DNA from: Poecilobothrus nobilitatus
Taxonomy: Eukaryota; Arthropoda; Insecta; Diptera; Dolichopodidae
NCBI GenBank assembly: GCA_947095535.1
Contig: OX352774.1
Coordinates: 222,692,965 to 222,756,964, forward strand
Reading direction: 5' to 3'
DNA length: 64,000 nt
The notes under the pieces were generated by a model, which was given only the letters and a program-made list of their open reading frames with translations, was not told the DNA's origin and ran no database searches. A program made the position numbers and the translations under genes. Position 1 is the stretch's first letter, and the number at the start of each line of letters is the position of its first letter. This document shows, piece after piece, positions 50,401-64,000 of this stretch.

Positions 50401-51490
50401 TTCTAAATATGTGCAACACTTTCATATTTTTCTTTGGCGTGGCGCATGACGTGGCTACTGTTTAGTTTTCATTTAGATTTGTATTGTTATTCGGTCTTGC
50501 TCAGTAAATAAAAACCTATTCTTTATCGAGTACCTGGAATTTTATGTAAGAGGTATTACATTGCTATTGAAAATTATTTTCTGTTTACCCGTACAAATCT
50601 ATACTTTATAGTTTATAGAATCGATAAATAGTAGGCTTGTGATTCGAAAGCGAGAAGAAAATGTCTTAACTCAACTATTCTTTAAAAATTTAATATAAAA
50701 AATTATTTTATTCTAAATGAAATGAGCGAACGAAAAACGAAGAATGTAAACAAATAAGTTTTATTTAAAACTTATTAAGGGAAAATAACGAATTTTATAA
50801 CTAAAGTATTACAGTCATTACAGCCATTTTTTAACTCAAAATAGAATTATACATCAAATACATACTAATTAAACTTACAAAAAATATTTATATTGAGATT
50901 AAAAGAATAAACTTTAATTTAACAACAAGACAATGTTTCAATGTCCAACGATTTTTTTTTTATTTTAAACAGCATTAAGAATTTTGACAATCAATTCCAT
51001 TTATTCAAAGATCAAAATATTTATTTTATACAATCTGTTTACCATTACGAAAGCATGAATGAAAAGCATTTCACTTATTAAAAGCATGTCGTTTAGTTAT
51101 TTTCACTAATTTCAATTTTTTCTATTTTAATATTGTTTCACTACTCTTTGCTGTATGTTATATTTTAAAAAGATAAATAAGTAAGGATTTATTTCTTTTA
51201 AATTTATTGATGTAAAATTTCATTTTCTAATATAAAATCTTAAAATTATTTTAGTAAAAAGTGAAAAAAACGAATTCAAAATAAATCAATTCTATTTCCT
51301 TTTAAAATATTAATGTTTTATATAAAAACATTATAACAATTTAAAATGATAGCTTATAGATTGATTCGTTAATTTTCATTTATTGCATCTTGTATTCTAC
51401 GTTAAGCAGTAGCTCTAGAGATTCGTAATTTACATATGTATGTAAAAATAAAACAGTGTAAAAGAAATTTAAGTTGAAGCGATTATAAAA
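47466..51490. other. 3' UTR of FAM102 and downstream non-coding DNA
   Basis: The 3' UTR starts here. Many AATAAA strings occur (first ones from about 47590), so the poly(A) site cannot be chosen by eye. The remainder is AT-rich with no exon signals. Confidence 0.5.
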
Positions 51491-51491
51491 A

Positions 51492-51655
51492 GATCGTTTT
51501 TAAAATTTTATTGAAGTATTGTTTCAGAGTATATCCAAATAAATTCAACTCAAAGTTTATATATACTTTTAAACGATACTTCAATAAAATTTAACTCAAA
51601 GTTGAATTTATTTGGATATACTTTTAAACGATACTTCAATTAAATTTAACTCAAG
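51492..51655. repeat. Foldback with direct and inverted repeats
   Basis: TATATCCAAATAAATTCAAC (51530-51549) has a perfect inverse at 51601-51620. A 38-bp segment with TATACTTTTAAACGATACTT is repeated directly at 51562-51599 and 51617-51654 with one mismatch. The arm further left also pairs with the right (ATTGAAGTATTGTTT against a CGATACTTCAAT string). Confidence 0.85.
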
Positions 51656-52039
51656 AAACAAATAACACCTAAAACAATTTTTCTATAATCACTTCATAAC
51701 AAAATAAGAAAAATTTAACCAAGGAAATCAAAATAATAAATACATAATATAAAGTTTAGTATAGATTTGCTCATAATAATGTTAGATTATACAGACCGAA
51801 TAATCAAGGAATGAAACATATTTTAGAATTTTTTTTTTTTATTTTGTAGAAATCCTCCTAAGCAATAATACAATAAACAAAATAATATTTATTTTTTAAA
51901 ATTAAAAACAATTGAACGTAATCATAATTAACATAACGATATTTCAATTCATTGTGTGTAAAATATGTACTAAAATTAGTTAATTAATTATCTTTTTATT
52001 TACTATTTCTACAATAAATTTTAAAATGTAATTGTTTTT

Positions 52040-52220
52040 CAATTCAATTCAATTCAATTTATTTAACCAAATATTTACATTACAAGTACAATTTTCTAAT
52101 ACAGAGTTCAGACTTTTATCTATAATGTCTAAACAACTGAAATTTCAAATGAGAGACAAAACTAAAATAAACAATTATATAATTTTAAATAATTGAGGAA
52201 AATGGTAAAAACCTCACCAG
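52040..52220 (-). mobile_element. LINE 3' end (5'-truncated non-LTR retrotransposon)
   Basis: On the minus strand it contains GGTGAGGTTTTTACCATTTT, a TGTCTCTCATTTGAAATTTC string, and an end of GGTTAAATAAATTGAATTGA followed by more ATTGA units. This is the typical 3' UTR and short-repeat tail of insect I/Jockey-type LINEs. No ORF is retained. Confidence 0.55.
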
Positions 52221-55200
52221 TTTTTTTTTTTAAATTTTTAATTTAAAACTTAAATCCTAAAACTTACTTTAACTAACTTACTCTATAAAACCTTACAATG
52301 AAATTGTTTTATAAAAAGTATATAAATCAGATAATATTTTGTGAATATCGAATTTTGTGAAGCACTCATAAGCCATTACTTACAAGAAATGAATTCTATA
52401 TATTTACTTTTATTTTTTCTATTCGGATTTTAGCTAATATTTATCTTAGTATTTAGTACTAATATTTTCAATTAAAGTAATACTTTTTTTTTTTTTTTAA
52501 TTTTATATTATTTTCTTTCTTTCCAACAAAAATAATTAAATAATTTAAGCGTATTGCTTGTATTATTTATTATGGTACTGATTCAAAATATTTCTAAAAA
52601 GCTGCATATTACGTCCATTTTATTCATATAATATCAATCAGTATATACATTATTATTCATATATAAATATATCATTGTACGTTTGAATTAAGTTTAATTA
52701 AATATTTAATTTGTTAAATTAACTGTTCACTTATTTAAATAATTAATATTTAGAAATTTGGAGAAATATAAAATAAAATTTTAAAATTAATAAAATCAAA
52801 TAAATCCCTAATTATTTTTATTCATTCCCATCCCATAATCCTCTCCCCAACAGCCAACAACTGCTAACTACTAAACAGTCCTAAAGATATTAATTCATAT
52901 GTTTTGACTACAGCATAAATAAAAAAAGATAAAATCAAAATTTAAATACGTATTATCAAAGATTATACATATATGTATAGTCTTTGGTATTGTATTATAT
53001 AAGCACGTAACTTATAAGTAACTTAAGTACGTTTTAATAATAAACAAATTCAAATTTTTGATTCAAAAATTATAATGTCTATTAAAATTAGAAAAATTTT
53101 TTGTGACTTAATTCAAATCTACAATGTACAATCTTAAAATATATATGCATTACATTTTGGAAATTCTTAAGAAAGTAAAAAACACATTTTCTAAAACAAA
53201 ATAAAATATAAATTATACTGAAATTAAAAGAATGTTAAACAAAATTAAAAAAAAATAAAAAAAAAAAATATTTATTCATTTGAAATTTTAACTATTTTGA
53301 AAACCATAAAAATATATTTAAAATATAAAAGAATATGTTGACAAAAGTAATTAAGTAAATTATGTATTTAAAAAAAAATAACTTAGGGAAAATTATTGTA
53401 TTATAATAATAATATTTAATCTAAAATAAATAAAAAAAAAAATTAATATTTATAAACTTATACATATTTGATAAATATACATACATACATATTTTTTGGG
53501 AAAATATAAAAAAATACAAAAAAAAAAATAAATAAATAAATTAAGAAAAGAAGAAAAATTAAATTTGGATTTATTGTGACTTTAAAAATAAAAATGCATT
53601 TATCTAAAACAATACAAAAAAAAAACAAAGACAATTTAATAAAAAAATTTTTTGATTGATTGGTAAATAAACTTTAAATAAAATAATAAAATATATCAAT
53701 AGCTTATTGTTTTTTTTTCTTTTTCTTCAATTTAATTTGATAAAATGAAATAAATTTAAAAATTTACACTAAAAACCCTATTTAAAAAATAAATGGATAT
53801 TATATTTATAAAAATAAAAATTTAGAAAAAAAAAACATCATTAAAATAGCATAAAAAAAACTATCAGAAGAAGCATCATTAAAAAAAAGTATTAATAATC
53901 AAGTAAATTATTAGATATTTAAAAACAAATATAATAAATAAATTACAAAAAAAAAATATATTAAATGATTGAATAGAATTTTTATTTATTTATTTGTCTT
54001 TAATAATTGAATTAATTCCAAGGGTGTTTTCGTTTATACACTATATGTTTATTGGAATTTATTATTATTTTTTACAATTTGATTGTTTGTTCTGAAAGCA
54101 AGAATTGAACTTGGGAGAATTTTAAAAATATGTTGTTTCATCATTTTCCAAAAAATCGTGGCCAATTATTGATATTACCAATTTCAATTTTGTTTTGTTT
54201 ATTTGTTAAAAAACGTTTTTTGTTTTTATGCATTCGGATTATTCTAGATTCCGTGTTTACTATTTTTATATTTAATCCTGAAATATTGCGAATTTAAACC
54301 TTCAATCTTTCCATCTAAAAAATCTGTGGTATAGAGAAAATAAAATAAAATGACAGAATAAAATTTTTGTTTGACTATTTTAAAATGACTAAACTATATT
54401 CTATTATATCCATACTCCATATATTAGACGCATTCGGATTATTCTAGCATGAAAGTATCGTTATGCCATAAAATATTCATTATTTATTGTCTACAAATCT
54501 TTCTTTAAACTAGAAATAAACTACAACACCCTATAAGTATGCAATCTAATTTTTATATATCCGTTTGTGATTTTGTGTATCTAAGTTTTGGATTGATTGG
54601 ATTTTTTTTTTAAATTTTATCACATTAAACATTTGTTTTTTTTATTTAATCAAAAATGTTCTCATTTTCTTTAAACACTAATAATATAATGTGCAAAATT
54701 TATAAATTATATCTTGAAATATTATTAAAAAAAAATTTCTATCTCCGATTTTCGGACAGAATATAAAATGCACACGATTTTTTGAACGGTTAAATTCAAA
54801 GTTTTGTGTTAACTAAAAAGGTAACTTTTTTTTTTTTTAAATAAATAATTTTGTAAATACTTTTTACTTCACAAAAAAAATTGTTCGGAATTATCCATTA
54901 AAGCGATAATAATTAACAATTTTTAATTATTAAATATTAATATAAATATTATGTTAGGTTATGTATTATTTACTTTATATTATTAATAATGTTTTTGATT
55001 TTTTAAAGAAATTGCACAAAATTATTTTATAATTAAAAAATATAGAATAAGTGATTTGTGTGTTTTGTAAATTTTTTTTATTTAATATTATAATACAAAT
55101 AGAAGAGATCAAACTTGAATAATAGAAGTCGGCTAAAATAATTTAAAAAAAAAAAAATTTAACAATTTATTTTAGTTTTTTTGTAAATTTAATCATTTTT

Positions 55201-55756
55201 TTTTTTATAATATGTAATTTTATAATATCTAATTTTAGAAAAATACCATAATTAAAAAAATAAAATTAATTATTTGGAAAATTTGTTCTACTTAAAACAA
55301 TATATATATGTATATGTATCTAATATCAATAAAAGGGAATTAATTCTTAATATTATAATGAAAACATTGTTTAGCAAAATAAAAACAAAATAGACTTGTA
55401 TCAAATTATGTGGTTTACTAAAAAAGAATAATATTATCCAAAGTTATTATAAAATATAATATGCTAATATATAATATATTAAAAGAATTTTAATTATTTA
55501 TTAAAAATGGTAATCATTAAAAAAATAAAAATACAAAATAATTTTTGGAATTTATAAAAAAAAAACGCTTCCAACCCATCCTTTGTTTTATAAGAAACGA
55601 ATATAAAAAAAAAAAACAAAACTATAAAATTAAAAAAAATTATAATTTATTTAAAAAAAAAAAATCTATATTGTGTAAATATGTTTTAAAAATAAAATTG
55701 TATTTAAAAACTTCAATTCAAAATTATTAATAGGTACTATATATAAATCAATTCTA
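52221..55756. other. Non-coding AT-rich stretch
   Basis: No gene is recognised. An exact 18-bp direct repeat GCATTCGGATTATTCTAG occurs at 54230 and 54430, 200 bp apart. The Lys-rich frame at 55545-55730 is low-complexity. Confidence 0.5.
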
Positions 55757-55905
55757 GACATTCCGGTGGCCTAGTCGATAAGAGCGTATGAATTACGCTG
55801 TAAACACCGATGGAGGGTGGGTTCTCGAATGCCACACACGCCGTAAGAATAATTCCCTCTTACGACATTTGTAGCCACACCTGAACAGGAAAGGCTGTGT
55901 AATTT
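55757..55905 (+). mobile_element. tRNA-derived SINE, copy 3 (degenerate, truncated)
   Basis: Head with GGTGGCCTAGTCGATAAGAG (A-box region), a B-box broken by insertions (GGTTCTCGAATGCC), and a body ending GGAAAGGCTGTGTAATTT, then an A-rich tail from 55912. It lacks the last part of the body seen in copies 1 and 2. Confidence 0.8.
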
Positions 55906-57150
55906 ATAGATTAAAAAAAAACAAAAAACAATTCTTTGTTATAAACGTCTAAAAAAATAATTTTATGTAAGGTAAGTTATTTAGGTAAAAAGACGTAAAG
56001 TTGAGAAAGTCTTCAACAATTTGTAATCGTCAATGAGTAACAAAAATAAAATTTCTATAAAATTTATCACAAGTCACTTTTAAAATAATTTATGTGAAGT
56101 TTAAGCAAAGAAGAGAGTTCAATTAAAAAATTTAGACAAGAAAGCGAAAGAACAAAAACAATCTCTTAAAAAACCAATGTGCTCAAACGGATTAATATAA
56201 TTCAATAAAAATTTTTAGTGGAGATTAAACTAAATTACCGAATAAAAATTTCTAGAAGGCAGTCTTTCAAATTTTATACAGTTCGATTAAAGGATCGACA
56301 TATGAATTAATTAATATATTATATTGAAGGATTTACTTGTCGGAACGAATAAATGGCATACAAGCAAATTGATGTTTTGGCAAAAATAATACTTTTGGAA
56401 AATTTGAACTTAATAGATGAAATCACGGATGTCCAACTACTTTTTTCTATTACTGCGTCTAAATAACGATAAATAAAATGGTGGCAACATCAGAATCAAG
56501 TGTCAGTTAAAGTGTTAACATCAGAATCATTAGTATCATCCATTATCAAAGAATAAAATTTAAAATTACCATTATACCGTCTTCTAAACTTTTTTCGTTG
56601 ATTTACCCATGTAATAATAAAACATCTGAAATTAAAGAGAAGAAGAAAGTGTATATAGCTTTAAAATGTAAAACTTGGAAAATTAAAAAAAAATCTAATA
56701 ACGAAAATAAAAATTGATATTTTTCTTAAAAAAAAAATCTTGAAGAAATGTAATTTTTCTAATCTTTCTTTCTCAAAATACAATCACCATTTTTTTTTAA
56801 TACATACTTACATTCAAACGTTTTCATGCGATGGAGCTTGGGTTTATTTATTTTTTTTAAACATTTCAATGTCCGATAAGACAAAAGAATACATAAAGTG
56901 GCCATCTGTAAAGGTTTTTGATTTAATAATGATAAAAAATGTTGATCAAATAAGATGCTATGTGGCTATAGATAGGTATTACGGTAAAATGCGCTTGTTG
57001 CTACGATATGCAATTTTATTCCATTCTTATATATTCATTTTGTAAAATATTGATTGATATAAAATTATTCCTTGCAAATGAAAGGTTGTTGGTGTACCTG
57101 GAATTTTATGTGCTTTAAGTTGAATGCATCTGATTATGCAAGAATTAATT
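55906..57150. other. Non-coding stretch
   Basis: No gene. The frame at 56740-57045 (101 codons) has no family signature or splice context and is treated as chance. Confidence 0.5.
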
Positions 57151-57184
57151 AAAAAAATTAAGAAAAATTAGCTTATTATAATTA

Positions 57185-57380
57185 CACTGTGTCGGTTCAT
57201 TTGCTCGACTGTTTACAAAACTTCCACAAGTTAAAATTGAAGTGGCGAAATTTGAAAGTATGAATAGATCTCATAAAAAAATTAATTTCTTAGAATGACT
57301 TTTTATTTAATCAATTATGGAGTTGCAGTCCCTCCAAGTTGAAAAAAGTCAAAGAATTTTAAAATATTTCCTTCATATTC
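57185..57380 (+). repeat. Dispersed repeat family C, partial copy
   Basis: Matches the middle of the 31600-32180 copy: GTTTACAAAACTTCCAC and TTGCAGTCCCTCCAAGTTG correspond to TTACAAAACTTCTACG and CTGCAGCCCTCCAAATTTCG. Confidence 0.5.
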
Positions 57381-60300
57381 TCTAAATATTTTTTCAATCT
57401 GAATTCTTCCGCATCTAATTAGAATCTTCAGGGAGAATCTTTAGAATCTGCATTTTGAGAGAAGAAACATCTTTGGAAATAAGCACAAGTTACAATCAGA
57501 AAATTTTCTTGTTCTTCTGCTGTTTAAGAACTATTAGCTGGTAAAACATTGAAAAGTAAGACACGAAAAATAAAGCTCCACACCATAGTTTTGCATGTGT
57601 TACCTCTTTTTTTAGTTATATGAACCTTTTTTAAAATTTTTGGACTTCAGAAAATTTTAGTAATTCTTATAGGTTACGAAAATTAGGCAAGCGGCTTACT
57701 TAATTTTTATTTATTTTTAATATTGATATCATGACAAATACATATCAATATTAAGAACAAATACCAAGGATCGTCAAGAAATATAACACCAATTAATATC
57801 AGTTGATTTTATGCCCCAAATTTAAAAATAATTTGTTCTTCAAGAAGCTTTTAGAAGGCGAAAGATACGTTTTTCTGCTAGAGTTTTACAAAAAAAGAAT
57901 TTCTTCAAAAATTTGTTCAAGCGTGTATATTGTTATAAATAACAAATGTAATGCTTAATAATGTTTATAATTAACAAACTTAATTGAAAAATGGAACTTT
58001 TTATAATAAAACTTTAAACAAACCTTGCCAATGCAGGACGATCTGTTTACTCGTACGGTAGTAACTGCGCTTCTTTTTAAGTTTTTTTGAAAGTACAAAT
58101 TTCAAAAGTAACAGCACAAATATCTCACAGCTCTCATATTCAACGTTTAAAAGAAACTTAAATATTTCATCTACCTATAGATTTTCAGTTAAGAGATTTT
58201 AATTGTTTTTTGTTTGGCTTTAACCGTTTACCATTAAAAACTTTTTTTTTTCATATGTATAGCAATATAGTAATTAATACTATCAATATAGTTGATGATA
58301 GTCTACAAAATAATGCAGATTAACAAACCATCAATTGAAATATTTAAAATATATTTATTTTAAATAATTAATTTCATGTGACATATTTTGTTTTTAAACA
58401 TTCACTGGATGGTTTTGGTTGTCATTTTTTTCGTTTAATATCAAAATGAAATCGTATTTTTGATAAATCGATTTTTTTCTGATGTTCAATTGAATTGCTC
58501 TATCATTATAAAAATAAACACAAAAGTGTGACAAATTAAATAATTTCTTCCATTAACAATGTCTCAATCCAAGGGCAACCCCTAAAATTTTTGTTATATT
58601 TTTTTTTAAAAGATTTTATCTTCAGGTAAAGTAAAGGTAGGCGTATATGTAATTCAATATGTATGATAAATTTAACAACAAAAAATATGAGTTCTAAGCA
58701 TTTCCCATTAAAATTTTATGAATAGAAGTTTACAAGACAAGGAGTAAAAGAGAGAGAGAGAAAAAAAAGAATTGAAAAAAATGATAGAAAAGAAGAAAGA
58801 GCAAGAATATGAATGATACGATAAATTATATTACGACAGTCGACATTAAAAATTGAATCATTAATTTAAGAAATTTAAATTACAAACAAATCTTTATTAA
58901 AGGGATACGATTAATGATTTTATTTTTGTCTTTAATAAATAAACTGACAAATATATATAAATTTTACTTTTATTCCAGATGACAAATTTAAAAAAGAAGA
59001 AAAGTTTTATTTTAGATTTCAAAATTATAAAATTAAAAAATTAATAAATGTTTTTTTTTTCCTAAATAAAGAAAGTTTGTAACAACTCTATGTAATGTGA
59101 GAATAAATTCGTTAAATTTTTAATCCTTAATTCGTTATTCTTAAGGTTTTAATCCAACTTTACGAAAAAGAAAAAGTCCATTAGCTAAAATACATAGCTC
59201 AAAACAAAAGTTTTAATAAAGCTCAAAGTTTTGATTTAATTCTAATGACATTTTATTATTGGGCAACATCCTACACATCTTATTTTATAGGAAGCTGGGC
59301 ACGGCAGCATAAAACCAAGAGATTTTAGATAAAAAATTTTAAATATTTTTTATAAGAAAATTTTAATAAAGCAATAGGCACTATTTTCTATTTTAAAAAA
59401 AATTATCTATATTTTAGAAAAGCAGTTTACAGGTATAAGAACTTAAGATTTCAATTTAAATTTTTCCTTTTCCCCTTACCTTTAAATAATTTCTCAAGTT
59501 CCAAAAAAGATACGAGAGGTTTAAAATTTTGTATTTGGTTTTAAGGTAATAATGTTAAAAGGTAATTTTAAATTCCGAATTGTAGATAAAATTTATTATT
59601 TTGCTTTATAAAGCTTTAGAAACCTCCTGTTGGTTGGCGTTTTTATATTAAAAAAATGTTCAGGAAACCTTTAGTTATAACTTATAACTATTTGCATTTT
59701 GCAAAATTGCATTTTTGCTAATTTGCATAAATTTGTATTTGAGAGGCTCCAGTTTGAGATTTATGCTTAAATTTTTACTGATTTATATAAAAATAGTGAA
59801 AAAAATAAAAGGATAGACGGACGAAAAGTAAATAAACAAACGATGTACCAGTTAAATTCATAAGTACAAATTTTCAAAATATTTTGCAAATGTGCTGAAA
59901 ATGGTATTGTAAAAAAACTAAAAAAGTTGAGAATTTTTTAAAAAGGCTGACATGTTGTGACTTTCTTAAAAGAATTGAGGATAAGCCACAACTAGTTAAC
60001 TGTGAAGAAGCTCTAAAATTTGACATAATTAGTCTACAGAAGACATTTCGAAATTAACTTTGACAAGGAACAATATTTCTGTAAAGTTATTTACTTAGGG
60101 CAACAAAAAATAACGAAAGAGTACCATGATTTCAATTCTCACTTAATGTAATATGACATTTAATCTACAAACTTTTCAAAAATATAATAAACGAGTTAAA
60201 TTTAGTAGTACTCGGATGTATAGATTTTAATTTATGTACTTGTTTATATGATTTTTAATATTACATATTCTAATTATAAGTAAAAAGATTTTTCACATAG

Positions 60301-61350
60301 GCATTAATGTTAATCAGTATATTAAAATCTGTAATGTAAATCATTCTATTCTTAGATCTTATAATTTATTATTGTTTGCATTACTTTTACAGAGTAAACG
60401 AATCTTTTCTATTCTCAACTACACCGGATTTTAAGGAAAAGAGTATAGATGATGGAAGTAAATACGCAAACATTTTTCTGCAGATGGTTTTAATTATATA
60501 AATAAAAAAAATATCATGAATTTCCACAAAACCTAAGAAATTATATCAGATTTAATTGATATAAAACCTCTTACTATAAAGTTAAATAACTGTAAATAAA
60601 TGAATTTTGTTTACATTTAAATAGAATAGATCTAAGTTCATTATGAACTTAAAATCTTTCTTTTCAAATTGTAATAAAATTATCTCTTCCTGATAAAAAA
60701 TCGATTTGATACAATAAAATGTTAAAAAAGGCATAAAAAAAGTTTATAAATTTATAATTTTTATATTTCCAATCAGTTTGTCAAAATATTCATTTCAGAA
60801 TTGGTTGATAAGAACAAAGAAAATATTGTTCAATATTTATGTGTACCAATTTTTTTTTTTAATATCAAAATTTTTACCCCATACCTACTAACCATCTAAT
60901 TTGTTATGTTCTTTTTCTATACTTGGTATAAAGAGAGCACCTTTAAAGGTTTATTTTCTTTTGTCGTTTTTAACATAAATTATAATTGTGAGAAAAATTT
61001 CATCTGGAGTTTGTAAGATGAGTTAAAATATCCACACAATTTGTTTTTTTTTTTTTTTTTTTTTTTTTCAAACAATTCACTTTTGTGTGGCAATTTTCTT
61101 TTTCACTTTTCATTGTTATTCGACTAATATAAAAAATTACCAGAATTTTTTCAAATTTTTATTTAAGCATACTTATTCTATAATAATATATACATATATA
61201 TTTTTTTTTAACATATTATTACTATTTTTTTTGTTTCCCCAGTATATGTAGATTTCATTTTTCCAAAACCGGTAATTTATTATTGGGTTAGCTTTCTTAA
61301 CCTTTAAATCTATGATATGGATCTTTGTGCACCCTTTTAAATGATTACCT
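57381..61350. other. Non-coding AT-rich stretch
   Basis: No gene recognised. There is a long T-run at about 61045-61069 and an (AG)n tract near 58749-58762. Confidence 0.5.
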
Positions 61351-61353
61351 ATC

Positions 61354-61436
61354 TATTTTTCTATCTATATGCTCTGATTTTTCTATCTATAGATTATCTA
61401 TAGATCTATAGATTTTTCTATCTATATGCTCTGATA
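61354..61436 (+). repeat. Tandem and palindromic short repeat
   Basis: TTTTTCTATCTATATGCTCTGAT occurs twice, separated by a short palindromic TCTATAGATTATCTATAGA segment. Confidence 0.85.
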
Positions 61437-62857
61437 AAAATTATTTTCTTACTATGTTTATTACCTTTTTATGTCTTTATGTGAGAGCTTTGTTACGTTT
61501 TAACTGTATCAAATTTAAAACTATTCGTTTGAAAAATATTATAAATCCTTAATTATTGTTTTGTAATGACATGATTAGGTTCATATCACAAAATATCTCA
61601 GTTATAATAAAGTTAGCCATATTAAAATATATTATATAAAAAATATCACTAAAATTTTTTATATTCTATTCTATTCCAGATTTATACTATCCAAAATATA
61701 TATATTAAAGATTGAGTTCAAAAATTTTTCAAAAGTTTTACCATATAGTTAAATTATTAAGTTGGAACTTTATAGTTAAATTTTATTTTCTGTTCTGATT
61801 AGCAAAATCTTATTATTTAACCTATAATCAATTGCATGTTTCTCAAGCAATATAAAAATTATGATACCTTTAAAATATATTCTTTAAAATCAATATTAAA
61901 CTTATATAATGGAGAGTTAATGTTCAACCAAAAATGCCTTTTAACATCAACACAAATCTTAATGAATTTTTACTCAACTTTAAATTTCACAATAAAATTT
62001 TTTTGGGAAAAAGAAAAATTATTCAAGTGTTATGAAGAATTTATCTTACAGGATTAAGGGTTAATTGCCAGCAAATATAGAAAAAAAAATACAACATTTT
62101 TATGGATTCTTTATTATTTGCCTTTTTAAATATTTTCATTTTTCTTTGAAATTTTAGCAAACATATTTAGTCATTAGGATTCATTGGTATTTCTCTTTAC
62201 ATCTTAAGAGAACAAATCTATTTTGGAGCTATGTAAATTATTTTGTATACAAACATAGAAGAAAAAAATTTAGAAAAAAAAACAAAATTAATGAAATCTG
62301 AAATAAATGAAAGAAAGAAAAATGATTGTTTACTTTCTGAATGACCATATTATTAAATTAATTGAGTAATTAACGTAATATAGGCCTGGTAAAATGGTAA
62401 TGATTCAAGTTAGTTTTTTTTTTTTTTTTGCAAATTTTTTATTCTTTTCAGTAATTTTCAACAGGTTTTTCATATTCAGGCTGATTTAAAAAAAATTTCT
62501 TGTTTTTATATAACACATAATCATTAGGATCTTAACTTTTTACGTTTTTTTTTTTTTTGGCAAATTGAAATTGACGTATAGCATCTTCTGATAATAAAGA
62601 AAAAGAAATATGTATATACAATATCGGTATAGTATGCTAGACCTTCTCTTCATATACCATTTCGAATATTTTGGAGTTCTTACAAAGTTTGTGATCATAA
62701 ATATTTCTGTATGTTCTGGGAATTTACTTTTTTTTGTAGTTTTAATCATTAAACAAAGTTAGATGTAATTAATGGTCCTCAAAAATGAAAGAGCTACAAC
62801 TAAAAGATATACAATAAAATAGAGAATGAATAAATTTGTGGTTTTTTTTTTCTTAAA
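61437..62857. other. Non-coding AT-rich stretch
   Basis: Nothing recognised. The frames at 61836-62057 (+) and 62540-62749 (-) have no motifs. Confidence 0.5.
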
Positions 62858-62965
62858 CTGAGTAATCAATCGGCTTAGTAAAACTAATGATTCCAGAAAC
62901 TGAAGTTTAGGCAAGTATGAATAAATAAATGACTTAGAGAATGGATGCCCTATGTTTCTTTTAAG
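62858..62965 (-). repeat. Dispersed repeat family B, copy 3 (inverted)
   Basis: The reverse complement contains CTAAGTCATTTATTTATTC, CTTCAGTTTCTGGAATCATT and ACTAAGCCGATTGATTACTC, in the same order as at 3064-3200 and 18831-18935. Confidence 0.6.
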
Positions 62966-63617
62966 AGTGGAAAGGACAAAAAAAAAAAATTTGTATTTAT
63001 GAAAATCAATTTAAACAATTTTAAATTTATTTATTTATTTTCCCTATACAATATGTTTGTTTTTATCCTTGATTTATCCTTGATATCCTTTTTATCCTTA
63101 GTATGATCCAAGTAAAACTGTATCATCGGTAAGAGTAACTATTATTATGTTATATGTTCTAGGTTTGGCCTAAAAGATTATAATTTGCTAGACTTATAAG
63201 TAAATTTATTCAACTTAATTAATTAAATTATAGTGATTCTGTTTATCATATAATGAGCAAACTTCTAACCGATTTTTTGTTGTAAGTAATAAATAGTACG
63301 ATTCATTGTTACAGTTTCGATTAGTATTTTGGTTAGGTTTTGAAAAACAAAACGGGAGAAAAATGTATTTCATAATAACGGTATGTAACGTATTTTTATA
63401 ATATAAACTTTATGAAAATAAAAATAATAACATTTTGAAAAAAAGGTAGATAGCTTGGAAATGAATCATCTTACAGAATCATTCAAACATTTTTAAGCCT
63501 ATTTTACTCTCCTGTAAATAAAATTTAGTGCAGCTTTTTATGGTATATACATAGCTTTGAGTTTCAAACTAATTTATAAAAAAATTACTTACTTTACTAA
63601 AAACATTACTAAAAACA

Positions 63618-63946
63618 GTGTCACCTTCTGAGTCGATTTAACGATGTTCATCCGTCTGTCTATTCGTCCGTTCGCACGATAACTCAAAAGCTAATAAAGC
63701 TATCTTGGAAAAAATCGGTTCATATGGATTCGGATTTTGGTAGCTTCCTAATTAACCAAGGATCAAACGATCATAGCTCTAAAACCAATAAAGATAGAAC
63801 CTTTAAAATTGGCACAAAGATGTTCTAGTTTGGTTTTTAGTTTATATTAAATATACTTATCTAAAATACCTTATGGATTTTTAACTTAATTTGAATTTTT
63901 CAGGTGTAGGGTATTAAATAATTAATAACTGTTACATTTACTTGTT
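63618..63946 (+). mobile_element. Helentron-associated element, 5'-truncated copy
   Basis: Starts inside the core (GAGTCGATTTAACGATG), with a degenerate GTCC-like tract and CGCACGATAACTCAAAAG. It ends with CTTATGGATTTTTAACTTAA, CAGGTGTAGGGTATT and CTGTTACATTTACTTGTT, colinear with both ends of the copy at 13934-15609. It has only a trace of one tandem unit, and the 3' hairpin is lost. Confidence 0.7.
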
Positions 63947-64000
63947 TTATATTTAATTTGAAAACAACATAATATATCTGCAGTAACAGCAAAATTTTGA

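Noticed and set aside
56740..57045. 101-codon frame
   Set aside because: No recognisable family, no splice context, and Phe/Tyr/Ile-rich composition as expected by chance in this DNA.
61836..62057. 73-codon frame
   Set aside because: AT-driven composition, no motif and no neighbouring exon.

Overview
This window is A+T-rich eukaryotic DNA, almost certainly from an insect and most likely a fly (Diptera). The reasons are coding exons ending in A/T-rich codons, short introns of 71 to 131 bp beside multi-kb introns, a gustatory-receptor-like gene, Asn/Ser-rich homopolymer tracts in a regulatory protein, and Helentron/DINE-1 'mini-me'-like elements carrying a (GTCC)n microsatellite. There are no bacterial operons, CRISPR arrays, or phage or plasmid genes. 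Most of the window is intergenic or intronic.

Layout: 1-8 kb holds a tRNA-derived SINE, one small 7TM chemoreceptor gene (1902-3010, second exon tentative), and degenerate repeats. At 7.6-8.2 kb there is a TATA-like promoter and a candidate first coding exon of an unidentified gene. From 8.2 to 33 kb lies a long AT-rich stretch with repeat relics. The main one is a nested insertion at 13.9-15.8 kb: a SINE with a 17-bp target-site duplication whose tail was later split by a Helentron-associated element containing 142-bp tandem repeats and a 183-bp segment also found 3.3 kb away. LINE RNase-H-tail relics, TIR elements and a protein-like minus-strand fragment (29.1 kb) are also present.

The main gene runs from 33,433 to 47,465 on the + strand: an EEIG1/FAM102 homologue reconstructed as eight exons in a consistent reading frame, about 1255 aa. 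An N-terminal NT-C2 domain (exons 1-3) and a conserved C-terminal block (exons 7-8) flank two large Asn/Ser-rich exons (5 and 6). Both boundaries of both of these exons are phase 2, so either could be skipped without losing the frame. Its introns carry TIR and dispersed repeats.

From 47.5 to 64 kb no coding gene is evident, only repeat relics: a LINE 3' end, a third SINE, a foldback, and a second Helentron-associated copy at the right edge. Exon boundaries were assigned by eye from splice signals, phase and family knowledge. No alignment or transcript data were available.
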